DNA of 36,604 nt from Hyphomicrobiales bacterium (GTDB lineage Bacteria; Pseudomonadota; Alphaproteobacteria; Rhizobiales; Beijerinckiaceae), in assembly GCA_025362655.1 (NCBI GenBank), contig JANYFM010000076.1, forward strand, positions 1 to 36,604, written 5' to 3'. Shown here piece by piece: positions 19,057 to 27,877 of this stretch (position 1 is its first letter; each line of letters begins with the position of its first letter). The position numbers and the translations under genes are program-made. The notes beneath the pieces were generated by a model that saw nothing but the letters and a program-made list of their open reading frames with translations, did no database searches and was not told where the DNA came from.

Positions 19057-20529
19057 CTAATTCGGCAAACCGCCAAATATATCAATGACTTCAAATCCAA
19101 AACCGGAGTTTAATGTGTGCGCGCCGCCGGCCCGCAAACCGGCGGGGGGAGGCAGGCGCGCGATTATTTTCTGCGCGAATACTTCCCTGTCGAGCCGGGT
19201 GACTTCGCCAATGGCAAGCCCCGCGCCATAGCCGCCGACGCAGTTTTGCGCCGGTCGCAGCAGCTTGGGGCCGCGCCGGACCATGAGGCCGGCGGGCCGG
19301 GCGCAGCGCGCGTCGATCACCACGGGGTTATCGGGGTGCGGATGCCACGGGCCGAGCAGATTGTCCGCCCAATAGAGCCCCAGCGCGTCCCATGAGGACC
19401 GGGGGCCTTCACCGATGGCGGCGAATATCCACAGGAGTCCGTCATGTTCGATCAGTGTCGCGTCGGAGGCGGCGACATTGTCGATCAGGACAGCCTCCTT
19501 CACCCAGCGGCCGGGGAACCGCTCGGCGCGCCACAATTCAATCGTGCGGTTGGCGCAGGTTTCGGGGATCATGAAGACCGCGCCGCCGCGCTCGAACATC
19601 ATGGGGTAGGAGAGGTGAAACGGGAGTTCCAGCACAGGCAGCGCCGGCCCCGCCGGGCCGTTTTCCCCGAGGGCAAGGACCGACAGAATGCCGCGCCCGG
19701 TGGCGTAGGGAACCTCCTCGCAAAACAGATGCGTCACGCCTTCATGGCGGAATAGGAAAGGATCGGCGAAATAGCGCTTCCCGTCGTCCTTCAAAATTGA
19801 GTAGCCGGCGGCCGGCCAGGCCAGCGTGTCGATCACCGCGTCACCGGCGGCGCGCCGCCAGCCGATGCGCCATTTTGGCCCCTCGACAGCGAGCCGTTTC
19901 AGCCGGGTGGAAACTTTGGCTGCGACACTGCCGATGGCGAAGCCGACGGGCGCCGGTGTTGGCAGGGATTTTGGCGCGATAAGCGGGGTCTCCAATCCCT
20001 CAGCGCGGCCGGCCGCAATCAGCCGGACCGCTTGCAGGATCAGATCGCCCATGCGCCCGCAGACGCGGTCAAAGGAGGCTTTGAAAATCTCCGGCTCCTC
20101 AAGGCCCGGGGAGCTTTCGGCGATGACGCGCCCGCCCCCGCGCCCAAACAGCGCCACCTGTAAAAGGGGCGCGCTTCGATTCAGCACGGCGTTTATCGCG
20201 CCTGTTTCATTGGCCTGTCCCTGCCACAGGGGAACCAGCCGCGCTGTGTCCGCGCCCGCCGCGCCGCCGGCGCAGTCGATAATAAGGCCGGGCCGGCCCG
20301 CGCTGGAATCGTCCCGCATGGCGCAGGCCTCGCCCGCGCCGCCGCCGGCGCCGGCATGGCCGTAAATCAGGCTCTCGAAACGCATCAGCAGATCGAGCCC
20401 GGCGGGCGCGCGAGCGGCCGCATCGGTGATCGTGACGCTGACAATATGGCCCCGCGCGCGCAGAGCCGCGCATAAATCCTGATGCCAGCGCCGCGCCGCG
20501 CCGCCCGCGAGCCGCAGCCCTATTTCCAT
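19057..20529 (-). CDS. protein with C-terminal GINT1 N-terminal-like beta-propeller domain, probable glycan biosynthesis
   Basis: FADPFLFRHEGVTHLFCEEVPYATGRGILSV...YPMMFERGGAVFMIPETCANRTIELWRAERFPGRW...DATLIEHDGLLWIFAA. Confidence 0.75.
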   Translation of the reverse strand: MEIGLRLAGGAARRWHQDLCAALRARGHIVSVTITDAAARAPAGLDLLMRFESLIYGHAGAGGGAGEACAMRDDSSAGRPGLIIDCAGGAAGADTARLVPLWQGQANETGAINAVLNRSAPLLQVALFGRGGGRVIAESSPGLEEPEIFKASFDRVCGRMGDLILQAVRLIAAGRAEGLETPLIAPKSLPTPAPVGFAIGSVAAKVSTRLKRLAVEGPKWRIGWRRAAGDAVIDTLAWPAAGYSILKDDGKRYFADPFLFRHEGVTHLFCEEVPYATGRGILSVLALGENGPAGPALPVLELPFHLSYPMMFERGGAVFMIPETCANRTIELWRAERFPGRWVKEAVLIDNVAASDATLIEHDGLLWIFAAIGEGPRSSWDALGLYWADNLLGPWHPHPDNPVVIDARCARPAGLMVRRGPKLLRPAQNCVGGYGAGLAIGEVTRLDREVFAQKIIARLPPPAGLRAGGAHTLNSGFGFEVIDIFGGLPN

Positions 20530-20621
20530 AATGAAAGCTCCCGCGCCGGCTAACCATGATTTTTATCAACCAGATGCTAACCGAAAGTGACGATACTGGC
20601 GGTTCCGATGAAAGGAGCGGC

Positions 20622-21755
20622 ATGCGCGCCAATCGCAAAATTCTGCTTTACACGCATGCGCTGACCGGCGGCGGCGCCGAGCGCGTGACAGCGCTGATCG
20701 CCAGCGGTCTCGCGCGCCGCGGCCATGATGTGCTGCTCGCCACTGATTTTGATGCGCCGCAGAACCGCGATTTCGTTGACGGCGCGGTGCGCCGCGTCAC
20801 GCTGGGGCGCAATCATTTTGCCGCCGTCGCGCGGCTGGCCGGCCTGATCCGCCGCGAAAAGCCGGATGTGACGATTTCCGCGCTCAGCGCGTCGAACCTT
20901 AAACATGCGCTGGCCGCGGGGTTGGCGGGACGGCTGTCGCGCGCTGCGGTCTCGTGGCACGGGTATGCCAGCAGCGAGCCCCGGTTGCTCAGCCGCATCG
21001 GCTTTTGCGCGGCGCGGGCGATGACGCGCGCCAGCGCGGCGACGGTTTGCGTGTCCGAGGGGATGCTGGATTATATGACCGCGCGCTGGGGCATCGACCC
21101 CGCCAAAACCCTGCGCATTTATAATCCGGTCGATGGCGGCCCGCTGGCGCCAGCGGCAAGCGCCGCCGAGCTTGAAGCGCGCGGCCCGGTGCTGCTCTCG
21201 GCGGGGCGTTTCGTTTCTTACAAGCAATTCCCGCTGCTCATCCGCGCCTTCGCTATGGCCGAGCCAAAGGACGCGCGGCTGATTATTCTCGGCGAGGGGC
21301 CGGAACGGCCCCTGATCGAGGCCGAAATCAAGAGACTGGGATTGCAGGACCGTGTCAGCCTGCCTGGCTATGCGGACGAGCCCTGGAACTATTACGCGGC
21401 GGCCTCGGTCTTCGCGCTGCCGTCGGGACAGGAGCCTTTCGGCCTCGTGATCGTCGAGGCGATGGCCAATGGCCTCGCCATTGTCGCCACCGATTGCGAC
21501 GGGCCGCGCGAGATTCTGGCGCAGGGCCGGTTTGGGGCGCTTGTTTCCAAAGGCGACGCTGCCGGCTTGGCGCGGGCGATCAGCGCCGCGCTGGCCGATC
21601 CCGGCGATCCCGCCCCGCGCGTCGAGCGCGCCAAGGCTTTCAGCGGAGACCGCGGGCTCGATGAATACGAGGCTCTGATCGAGCGCATTTCGGCGCAAGT
21701 CCCGGCGGGCGCGGCCGAACCCGGCGCCGCCGGCGCGCCCGTGCGATTGTTATAG
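20622..21755 (+). CDS. glycosyltransferase (GT4-like, group 1)
   Basis: LYTHALTGGGAERVTALIASGLARRGH; LLSAGRFVSYKQFPLLIRAFA; PSGQEPFGLVIVEAMANGLAIVATDCDGPREIL; AAAGGAG upstream of ATG 20622. Confidence 0.93.
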   Translation: MRANRKILLYTHALTGGGAERVTALIASGLARRGHDVLLATDFDAPQNRDFVDGAVRRVTLGRNHFAAVARLAGLIRREKPDVTISALSASNLKHALAAGLAGRLSRAAVSWHGYASSEPRLLSRIGFCAARAMTRASAATVCVSEGMLDYMTARWGIDPAKTLRIYNPVDGGPLAPAASAAELEARGPVLLSAGRFVSYKQFPLLIRAFAMAEPKDARLIILGEGPERPLIEAEIKRLGLQDRVSLPGYADEPWNYYAAASVFALPSGQEPFGLVIVEAMANGLAIVATDCDGPREILAQGRFGALVSKGDAAGLARAISAALADPGDPAPRVERAKAFSGDRGLDEYEALIERISAQVPAGAAEPGAAGAPVRLL

Positions 21756-21756
21756 C

Positions 21757-23022
21757 TCAGCCTCCCATCGCGGGCTCGCCCGCGCGCGCGGCGGCGCGGC
21801 TGTCTCCGGGTTTGGCGTCCTGAAGCGCGCGGTGGTGCGCGAAGAGGCGCGCCATCTGATTTTGGATCGAATAGGGCTCGACAAGCGCATGGACGCGCCC
21901 GGGGTCGACGCGCCCGGCGCTGATGTCCTCCCAGAGCGCCGCGAAAGCGTCTGTCATTTGCGCGATGCAGGCGTCAGCGGGCTCGCTGCGCTCCACCATG
22001 GCTCCGCTCACGCCGCTGACAATCAGCGGATCATATTGCGGCAAACGGATTGCGCCGAAGGGGCGGCCAGCCGAAAGCGTCTCCAGGAGATAGCAGGGCA
22101 TGCCCTCGAAGTACGAGGTGAGGATGCCGGCATGGCAGGAGGCGACGATTTCTGCGACCTCCTCCGCCGGCTGGAATCCGTAACGGACAGTGAAACCGCG
22201 GATGGCTTCGAACTCCGGGTAGCGGGCGGGATCGGTGGTTCCGATATAGTGAAACTCAAGCCTGCCATGAAGGCGCTTATGCAGCGCCGCCAGAATTGTG
22301 AACATCAGCGGCGGGTCTTTGAAGGCGTCGAGCCGGCCCGCGAAAACGATGCGGAAAATTCCATCGGCGCAGTTGAAGGGCTTGGGGGCGAAGCGCTTGG
22401 TATCGACGGAGACGGTCATCACCTCGGCCTTGCGCGCCGCGCTTGGCAGGATGCGCTTCAACCGCTCGATGATATTGGGATTGACGCAGAGAACGCGGTC
22501 CGCGAGGCGCAGCGCGATGCTCTCGTTGGCGCGGTGCAGGAACCACAGCTTCTTGATCAGACTGTCCATCTTCTGCTCTTTCGAGCCCTCGCCGTGAACC
22601 ATCTGAACGCTCTTCAGCCCCAGCAGTTTGGGCAGAAGGGCGAATTCGAAGCGCTGGAGGTCCGCCGACACCGGCGAACCCTTCACCGCCGAGCGGATTT
22701 TGAAAATGTGGCGCAGCGCGCCGAAGGCGAAACGGAAGGTCGTCGATTCCAGCAGGCTGCGGCCCGGCGAATTGATGGCGGCGGCGCCGATATGGGCCAC
22801 GGGAAGAAAATCGATGCCGCGCCCGCCGACGAAAACGCGGGTGATTTTGCCCTGCGGCAGGTCGCCGAACTCATCGACGCCGACGAACAGAATTGAGAAA
22901 TCCTGAGGGTGGCTGGTCTGGATCATGCGGACATGGGTCTCGATGCCGCCGAGCTTGGCGCCGCGCGGGTCCATCGGATGCATGAGAAGAATCCGGTATT
23001 GCGCCATGGTCTCAGGCTCCAT
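21757..23022 (-). CDS. glycosyltransferase (GT4-like)
   Basis: KLGGIETHVRMI; RIVFAGRLDAFKDPPLMFTILAALHKR; TSYFEGMPCYLLETLSAGRP; start 23022 or 23007. Confidence 0.9.
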   Translation of the reverse strand: MEPETMAQYRILLMHPMDPRGAKLGGIETHVRMIQTSHPQDFSILFVGVDEFGDLPQGKITRVFVGGRGIDFLPVAHIGAAAINSPGRSLLESTTFRFAFGALRHIFKIRSAVKGSPVSADLQRFEFALLPKLLGLKSVQMVHGEGSKEQKMDSLIKKLWFLHRANESIALRLADRVLCVNPNIIERLKRILPSAARKAEVMTVSVDTKRFAPKPFNCADGIFRIVFAGRLDAFKDPPLMFTILAALHKRLHGRLEFHYIGTTDPARYPEFEAIRGFTVRYGFQPAEEVAEIVASCHAGILTSYFEGMPCYLLETLSAGRPFGAIRLPQYDPLIVSGVSGAMVERSEPADACIAQMTDAFAALWEDISAGRVDPGRVHALVEPYSIQNQMARLFAHHRALQDAKPGDSRAAARAGEPAMGG

Positions 23023-23815
23023 TCGATTTGGCGGCCCCCGCCAGCATGCGGCGCGCCGGCGCCAGCAGGGCGAGATCGGCCAGCACCGCCGCGCAGCGGG
23101 CGTACCGCGCGGCGAGGCGCCCCGGGTCCTTGGCAAGGCGCCAAGCCCATTCGAGGCCGTTGTTTTGAAAAAACCGCGGCGCGCGGGACTGGTCGCCGGA
23201 AACAAAATCCAGCGCCGCGCCGATGCCCATGAAGCCGATGCCGGGATGCAGCCGCGCCATGCGGTCGCTGAAGAACTCCTGCTTGGGCGCGCCGAGCGCC
23301 ACGAAACACAGGCGCGCGCCGGATGCCGCGATGCGGGCGGCGGCGGCGAGCGCTTCGTCGGAGCGCGGATCAAAACCGTAAAGCGGCGCCTCGATATGGC
23401 TGACCTGAAGGGCGGGATGCCGGCTTTTCAACCGGCGCGCGGCGCGCTGCAAGGAGTCCTGGCTGGAGCCGAAGAACGCGATCTTAAGCCCGGCTTCGGC
23501 GGCGGCTTTGCACATGGGCTCCAGCAGATCGGCGCCGGTGGTGCGCTCAAGGCGGACGCCCTGACGGCGGGCCATCCAGACGAGGGGCGCTCCGTCCGCG
23601 GTGACGAAAGTGGCGCGCGAATAGGCCTCGCGGAACGCCGGATCGGTGCGGCGCTTGACGAGATGATCCATGTTGAGCGTGAAGAGGGTGAAGCCAAGGC
23701 CCCGCCGGCTGCGCTCGATGGTCTTTTCAAGGAGCTCGCCCATGCCGGCGATATGGATGGTCTGCCCGTCAATGGTCGCGAGAGCTTTAACTTGGGATGC
23801 AGCGGCGCTGGTCAT
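23012..23815 (-). CDS. wecG: WecG/TagA/CpsF family glycosyltransferase
   Basis: TLNMDHLVKRRTDPAFREAYSRATFVTADGAPLVW; FFGSSQDSLQ; GARLCFVALGAPKQEFF. Confidence 0.94.
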   Translation of the reverse strand: MTSAAASQVKALATIDGQTIHIAGMGELLEKTIERSRRGLGFTLFTLNMDHLVKRRTDPAFREAYSRATFVTADGAPLVWMARRQGVRLERTTGADLLEPMCKAAAEAGLKIAFFGSSQDSLQRAARRLKSRHPALQVSHIEAPLYGFDPRSDEALAAAARIAASGARLCFVALGAPKQEFFSDRMARLHPGIGFMGIGAALDFVSGDQSRAPRFFQNNGLEWAWRLAKDPGRLAARYARCAAVLADLALLAPARRMLAGAAKSNGA

Positions 23816-23816
23816 C

Positions 23817-23891
23817 TCGGGACACCTTGGAGCTTTTGGGCGGGTCTGGCAGAATCGACTGCAAGACCGCGACCAGCGGCTCCTGTCCCGA
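23817..23891 (-). promoter_or_regulatory. putative structured 5' leader of wecG (long imperfect hairpin abutting start codon)
   Basis: In RNA sense: UCGGGACA-GGAGC ... GGUCUUGCAG-UCGAUU-CUGCCAGACC ... GCUCC-AAGG-UGUCCCGA-G-AUG; paired arms read by eye. Confidence 0.5.
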
Positions 23892-23914
23892 AATGAAACA
23901 GGGGGTGTTGATTA

Positions 23915-24042
23915 ATACCAAAGGGCATGAGCTTCGGCTCATGACCTTTGGCAAGCGCGAAAGCGCGGGCTTTGAACAAGTATTGGCTGACGCGCGGAAC
24001 TCTATGGATTGACCAGAGGTCAATTCATAGAGCCCTTGGTAT
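23915..24042. repeat. multi-hairpin palindromic element with terminal inverted repeats (MITE/REP-like candidate)
   Basis: Terminal ATACCAAAGGG (23915-23925) vs CCCTTGGTAT (24033-24042); hairpin CCAAAGGGCATGAGC-TTCG-GCTCATGACCTTTGG (14/15 pairs); GCGC-GAAA-GCGC; CTCTATGGATTGACC-AGA-GGTCAATTCATAGAG (15 pairs incl. one G-T). Confidence 0.65.
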
Positions 24043-24054
24043 AAAGCGATGGTT

Positions 24055-25509
24055 TCAGGAAACCGCGGAGCGCATCGCGCTTAGCTTGGCGGCGCCGGCG
24101 CGAACCAGCTCCGGAAACAGCGCCGCCAGCGTCAGCAGATAGACCAAACCGCCGGCGGCGACTTCCAACGCGATGCGCAGCGGCAACGGTCCGGCGGCCC
24201 GCTCGAAGGGGATCAGCGCCAGCGCGGCCGCCATCCACATTGTCGCCAGCGTGATACGCGCCAGCATCGCCCAGGGCAGCGGCAGGCCAAAGCCGCGCGC
24301 CGCAACGACGCAGCCGAAAACGAGCCCCGCGACAGTGCCGGCCAGACAGCCCGCCGCCGCGCCCGGCAGGCCGCCGTAAATCAGCCCGAGGATGCAGCAG
24401 GCGACGGTCGCGATCACCTCGACAACATTGATCACGACATTCATGCGCGTGCGCTCAAACAGGATGATCACCTGGTCGACTGTGTGAACCCGCAGATTGC
24501 GCAGCGCGCCGGCGACGACAGCCAGCGGCAGCACCGCAAAGGTCACCGCCTGAAACGGCTGCGCTATCATCAATTCCACCAGGGGCCGCGAAATCATAAC
24601 AATGCCGGTGCTGGCGGGGGCCAGCAGCGCGAACAGAACGGCGCCGCTCATTGACACTTGTTTCAGCGCTTCCCCGCGGTTGCCGGCCTGGAGATATTTC
24701 ACCGCCAGCGGAAACGCCGCCGCCGTGACCAGCATGGCGATCACCGCCGCGAGGCGCTGTCCAAGCCCCCAGCCCACGGAAATCAAGCCGACAGCGGCGG
24801 GGCCGTCGTGCTGTTCGACGATGACGCGGATGCCGTTAAAGCTGATCCAGCCGATCACGCCGGCGAGCACCAGCGGCGCGCCAAAGCCCGCCGCGCGCCG
24901 GATGATATCGCGGTCCGGCCAGGCCATGCCCCGGCCAAGACGCAATTCCCGCCACAGCCACAGGAGGCCGGCAGCCTGGGCGATGGCAAAGCCGGCAAGA
25001 GCCGATCCGGCGTCGGCGGAGAACCGATTGACGGCGATCAGCGCCAGCGCAAAGCCCGCGACGGGACCGATCAACTGCGCGAGCGTATAAGTGAGAATGG
25101 CTCCCGCCGAGCGCGCCCGCTCGGTGAGATGCGCGGTGAGCGAGCGAGAAACGCAATACACAATGGCCGATACGATCATGACGGGTGTCGGCGCGGCGTG
25201 AAGAGTGAGCAGCGTTGCAACGCCCACACAGGCTTGGATGACCGCGCTGAGCGCGAGAATGGCGTTTTCCGCTTTTTGAAAGCGCATGCGCTCCGCCGGC
25301 CCGTCGAAGCCTCCGATATAGCGCAGCATGTATTGCGACCACCATGCGAGGCCGAGGAGATAAGCAAGCTCCTGCGCCGCCATGATGTAAGCGAGCACGC
25401 CGTATTCCCCAGGGGTCAGCCAGTGCGTCCACGCCACAGCGGCGATGAATTGCGCCAGCGGCCCGACGAGCTGGGCGGGAAGATAGAGAATCGTCTGCCG
25501 CATCAGCAT
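24055..25509 (-). CDS. oligosaccharide flippase / polysaccharide biosynthesis protein (Wzx-like)
   Basis: Multi-TM protein starting MLMRQTILYLPAQLVGPLAQFIAAVAWTHWLTPGEYGVLAYIMAAQELAYLLGLAWWSQYMLR. Confidence 0.87.
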   Translation of the reverse strand: MLMRQTILYLPAQLVGPLAQFIAAVAWTHWLTPGEYGVLAYIMAAQELAYLLGLAWWSQYMLRYIGGFDGPAERMRFQKAENAILALSAVIQACVGVATLLTLHAAPTPVMIVSAIVYCVSRSLTAHLTERARSAGAILTYTLAQLIGPVAGFALALIAVNRFSADAGSALAGFAIAQAAGLLWLWRELRLGRGMAWPDRDIIRRAAGFGAPLVLAGVIGWISFNGIRVIVEQHDGPAAVGLISVGWGLGQRLAAVIAMLVTAAAFPLAVKYLQAGNRGEALKQVSMSGAVLFALLAPASTGIVMISRPLVELMIAQPFQAVTFAVLPLAVVAGALRNLRVHTVDQVIILFERTRMNVVINVVEVIATVACCILGLIYGGLPGAAAGCLAGTVAGLVFGCVVAARGFGLPLPWAMLARITLATMWMAAALALIPFERAAGPLPLRIALEVAAGGLVYLLTLAALFPELVRAGAAKLSAMRSAVS

Positions 25510-26570
25510 AAGCGTGGGTCTCCGCCCGACTTTTGCGCCAGCCATTGCGCGAGCGCGGCGTGATCGCCCGCCGCCAGCCCCAGCCAGCGCTCAATATTGG
25601 CGGCGCCGAGCGCGGCATATTGCGCCCGCCAATCCGGCTGTTGAACCAGCGCGGCGATTTTCCGCGCGCTTGCGCCCGCGTCGGCGGGATCGAGGAACAC
25701 GCCTGACGATCCCAGCACCTCGCGAAACACCGGCTTCTCCGGCGCGATGACCGCCAGGCCCGCGTATTGAGCCTCCAGCAGCGGCAGTCCGAGGCCCTCG
25801 TCGTGGGAAGTGGAAATCAGCATATCCGCGCTTTCAGCGATTTCGCGCACGCGTTCGACGCTTTGATAGCCATGCATCACAACGCCCGGCGCGAGCGCCA
25901 GTTGTTCGGCATCCGCGCCCCAGCCGGTGCGCCCGACAATATCGAGCGTCGCATCGGGATAGCCCTCAGCGCGCAGGGCCGCGAGGATGGCGGCGGCCGC
26001 CATCAGGTTCTTGCGCGGCTCGATTGTGCCCAGCGCGACAAGCCGCAAAGCCCCCGGCGCGCCGGCCCGCTCCGCGCGCCCGGCAGCGCTCAGTCCAAAC
26101 ACATTGCGCACGCCCGGCCGGTAAAGCTCGATCCGCGCGTCGGCGCGGCAAAACCGCCGCATATCGTCACGGGTGGTCTGCGAATTGGCGAGAAAATTCG
26201 GCAGCCGTTTCAGCGCGAGACGGAACGCCGGCGCCATATAGAGTTTGGCGCGCGGGTTGAGGTCCCCGCGCCTGGTGATGAGGAAAGTGTCGTGGATATA
26301 GGGCAGCACGCGGGCGCCGAAAAGTGTGGCCAGCGGCGAGGGCGGAAAGCCCGGGCACAGAAGAATGGCGCGTTTATCGAGGGCGAGGCGCGCCGGCAGG
26401 ACGAGGCACTGGCGGTAAATCATGTCCGCGACGCCGGAGGAGCCGACCGGGGTCACGTCGAGCGGCGCCAGAGCCTCGCGCGAAAACAATTCGAGCGTGA
26501 TGCGCTCCAGCCCCGTCACATGGCGTCCGCAATGGGTGTGATCGATGTAAATGGGCGCCTGTCCGCTCAT
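25503..26570 (-). CDS. glycosyltransferase (GT4-like)
   Basis: IYIDHTHCGRHVTGLERITLEL; LVALGTIEPRKNLMAAAAILAAL; STSHDEGLGLPLLEAQYAGLAVIAPEKPVFREVLG. Confidence 0.93.
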   Translation of the reverse strand: MSGQAPIYIDHTHCGRHVTGLERITLELFSREALAPLDVTPVGSSGVADMIYRQCLVLPARLALDKRAILLCPGFPPSPLATLFGARVLPYIHDTFLITRRGDLNPRAKLYMAPAFRLALKRLPNFLANSQTTRDDMRRFCRADARIELYRPGVRNVFGLSAAGRAERAGAPGALRLVALGTIEPRKNLMAAAAILAALRAEGYPDATLDIVGRTGWGADAEQLALAPGVVMHGYQSVERVREIAESADMLISTSHDEGLGLPLLEAQYAGLAVIAPEKPVFREVLGSSGVFLDPADAGASARKIAALVQQPDWRAQYAALGAANIERWLGLAAGDHAALAQWLAQKSGGDPRLC

Positions 26571-27877
26571 GGATGCGCCCGCCGCATGCCAGGCGCGTCG
26601 CGGCGCATCAAGGTCAAAACCATCGCCGCGAACATGGCGAAATTGGTGGTCTTGGAGGACAGGCTGACCGCCGCGCTGGCGACGATAAAGTAAAATATCA
26701 GCAGCATGACCGCCGCGGGACGCGTGAGATCGACAAGTTGTTTGCAAAATATGCCCAGCGCGGCGAAGAAGAAGACCGACATCAGAATGCCATGGGTCAT
26801 CATGAATCCGATCCAGAAATTCTCGATGCCGAATTCGATTCCCTCCAGAGCCTGCACGCTGTTCAAATAGCTCTGATCCGGCCCGAACAGCAGATCATTC
26901 CATGACAGAATGTGGAAAAGGTTGAACATGATAATGCGCGCCTGGGCGCTGCCGCGGTCGTTGACGAAGCGCTCCAGGAACTGATCGAAAAAACCGGTTT
27001 GCGCGATTTGGAACACCAGCCCCGCGAGCAGCGGCCCGCAGGCGAACAGGCAGCCGGCGGTCAGCAGATCGAGCCTTGCGCCGCGCAGAACCGCAAGACC
27101 GCGCGCGGCGCCCGCCAGCGCCAGCAACAGCAGCGCGGCCACAAGCGAGGAGCGTCCGCCAAACGCCGTCATCGAGACGAGGCAGACCGCCATGGCCAGC
27201 GGGCGCAGCAGCCTCGGCAGATCGCGCCCGCCGCCGCAGGCCAGCGCGACCATATAAGAGCCGGTGAGCGCCGCATTCGCGAGGGGATGTCCGAGCAAAG
27301 CGGTGGAGCGCCAGTCGTTGGTCATTTCGACGGAGCCGATGAGGAACGGCGTCAGGCGCCATCCGCTGACGTATTCGTGGATGCCGAGCAGCGCGTTGAT
27401 GATGAGGATGGCGTGCAGAACAAGCGCCATTGCCCGCCGCCCGGAGGGCTGAAGCCAGCCAATGAGCACAACAACCGCCGCCGGCAGAAAAAATGTGTCG
27501 ATCAGCGGCGTGAACGGCGCCTTGCTGATCAGCACGACATAGGCGACGAGACACGCCCAGCACACCAAAAACAGGGTGACGCCGCGATAGGCGGTGAACA
27601 TGTCCGCGAGCCGCAGGGGATTGCCCCGCCCGATGCCGATGGCCAGCAGCGCCGCCAGCGCCAGCCAGGTGCCGGGATGCAGTTTCTCAAAGGCTGTGCC
27701 GCCGGTCTCGCCGTAATTGAAGCCGAACCAGGCCAGCGCCATATCGGATACAAGAAACAGCGAGATGACGCTGGTGAAAATAAGCAGCGTGACGAGCGCG
27801 GGACCGGCGCGCTCGAATAAAGCGATGGGCGCGGCCGGTGACGGCGCCGCCCGGCGCGCCGCGGCGAAGCTGGTCAT
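26567..27877 (-). CDS. VpsF-like polysaccharide biosynthesis / O-antigen polymerase-like membrane protein
   Basis: Multi-TM protein; HEYVSGWRLTPFLIGSVEMTNDWRSTALLGHPLANAALTG; ATGA overlap with downstream GT. Confidence 0.85.
   Translation of the reverse strand: MTSFAAARRAAPSPAAPIALFERAGPALVTLLIFTSVISLFLVSDMALAWFGFNYGETGGTAFEKLHPGTWLALAALLAIGIGRGNPLRLADMFTAYRGVTLFLVCWACLVAYVVLISKAPFTPLIDTFFLPAAVVVLIGWLQPSGRRAMALVLHAILIINALLGIHEYVSGWRLTPFLIGSVEMTNDWRSTALLGHPLANAALTGSYMVALACGGGRDLPRLLRPLAMAVCLVSMTAFGGRSSLVAALLLLALAGAARGLAVLRGARLDLLTAGCLFACGPLLAGLVFQIAQTGFFDQFLERFVNDRGSAQARIIMFNLFHILSWNDLLFGPDQSYLNSVQALEGIEFGIENFWIGFMMTHGILMSVFFFAALGIFCKQLVDLTRPAAVMLLIFYFIVASAAVSLSSKTTNFAMFAAMVLTLMRRDAPGMRRAHP

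Noticed and set aside
23797-24142. Short + strand ORFs through the structured spacer
   Set aside because: The sequence is dominated by inverted repeats; translations are not protein-like and no RBS is evident.
26573-27820. + strand ORFs (110 and 302 aa) opposite the VpsF-like gene
   Set aside because: Composition typical of antisense GC frames; the minus strand is a convincing multi-TM protein.
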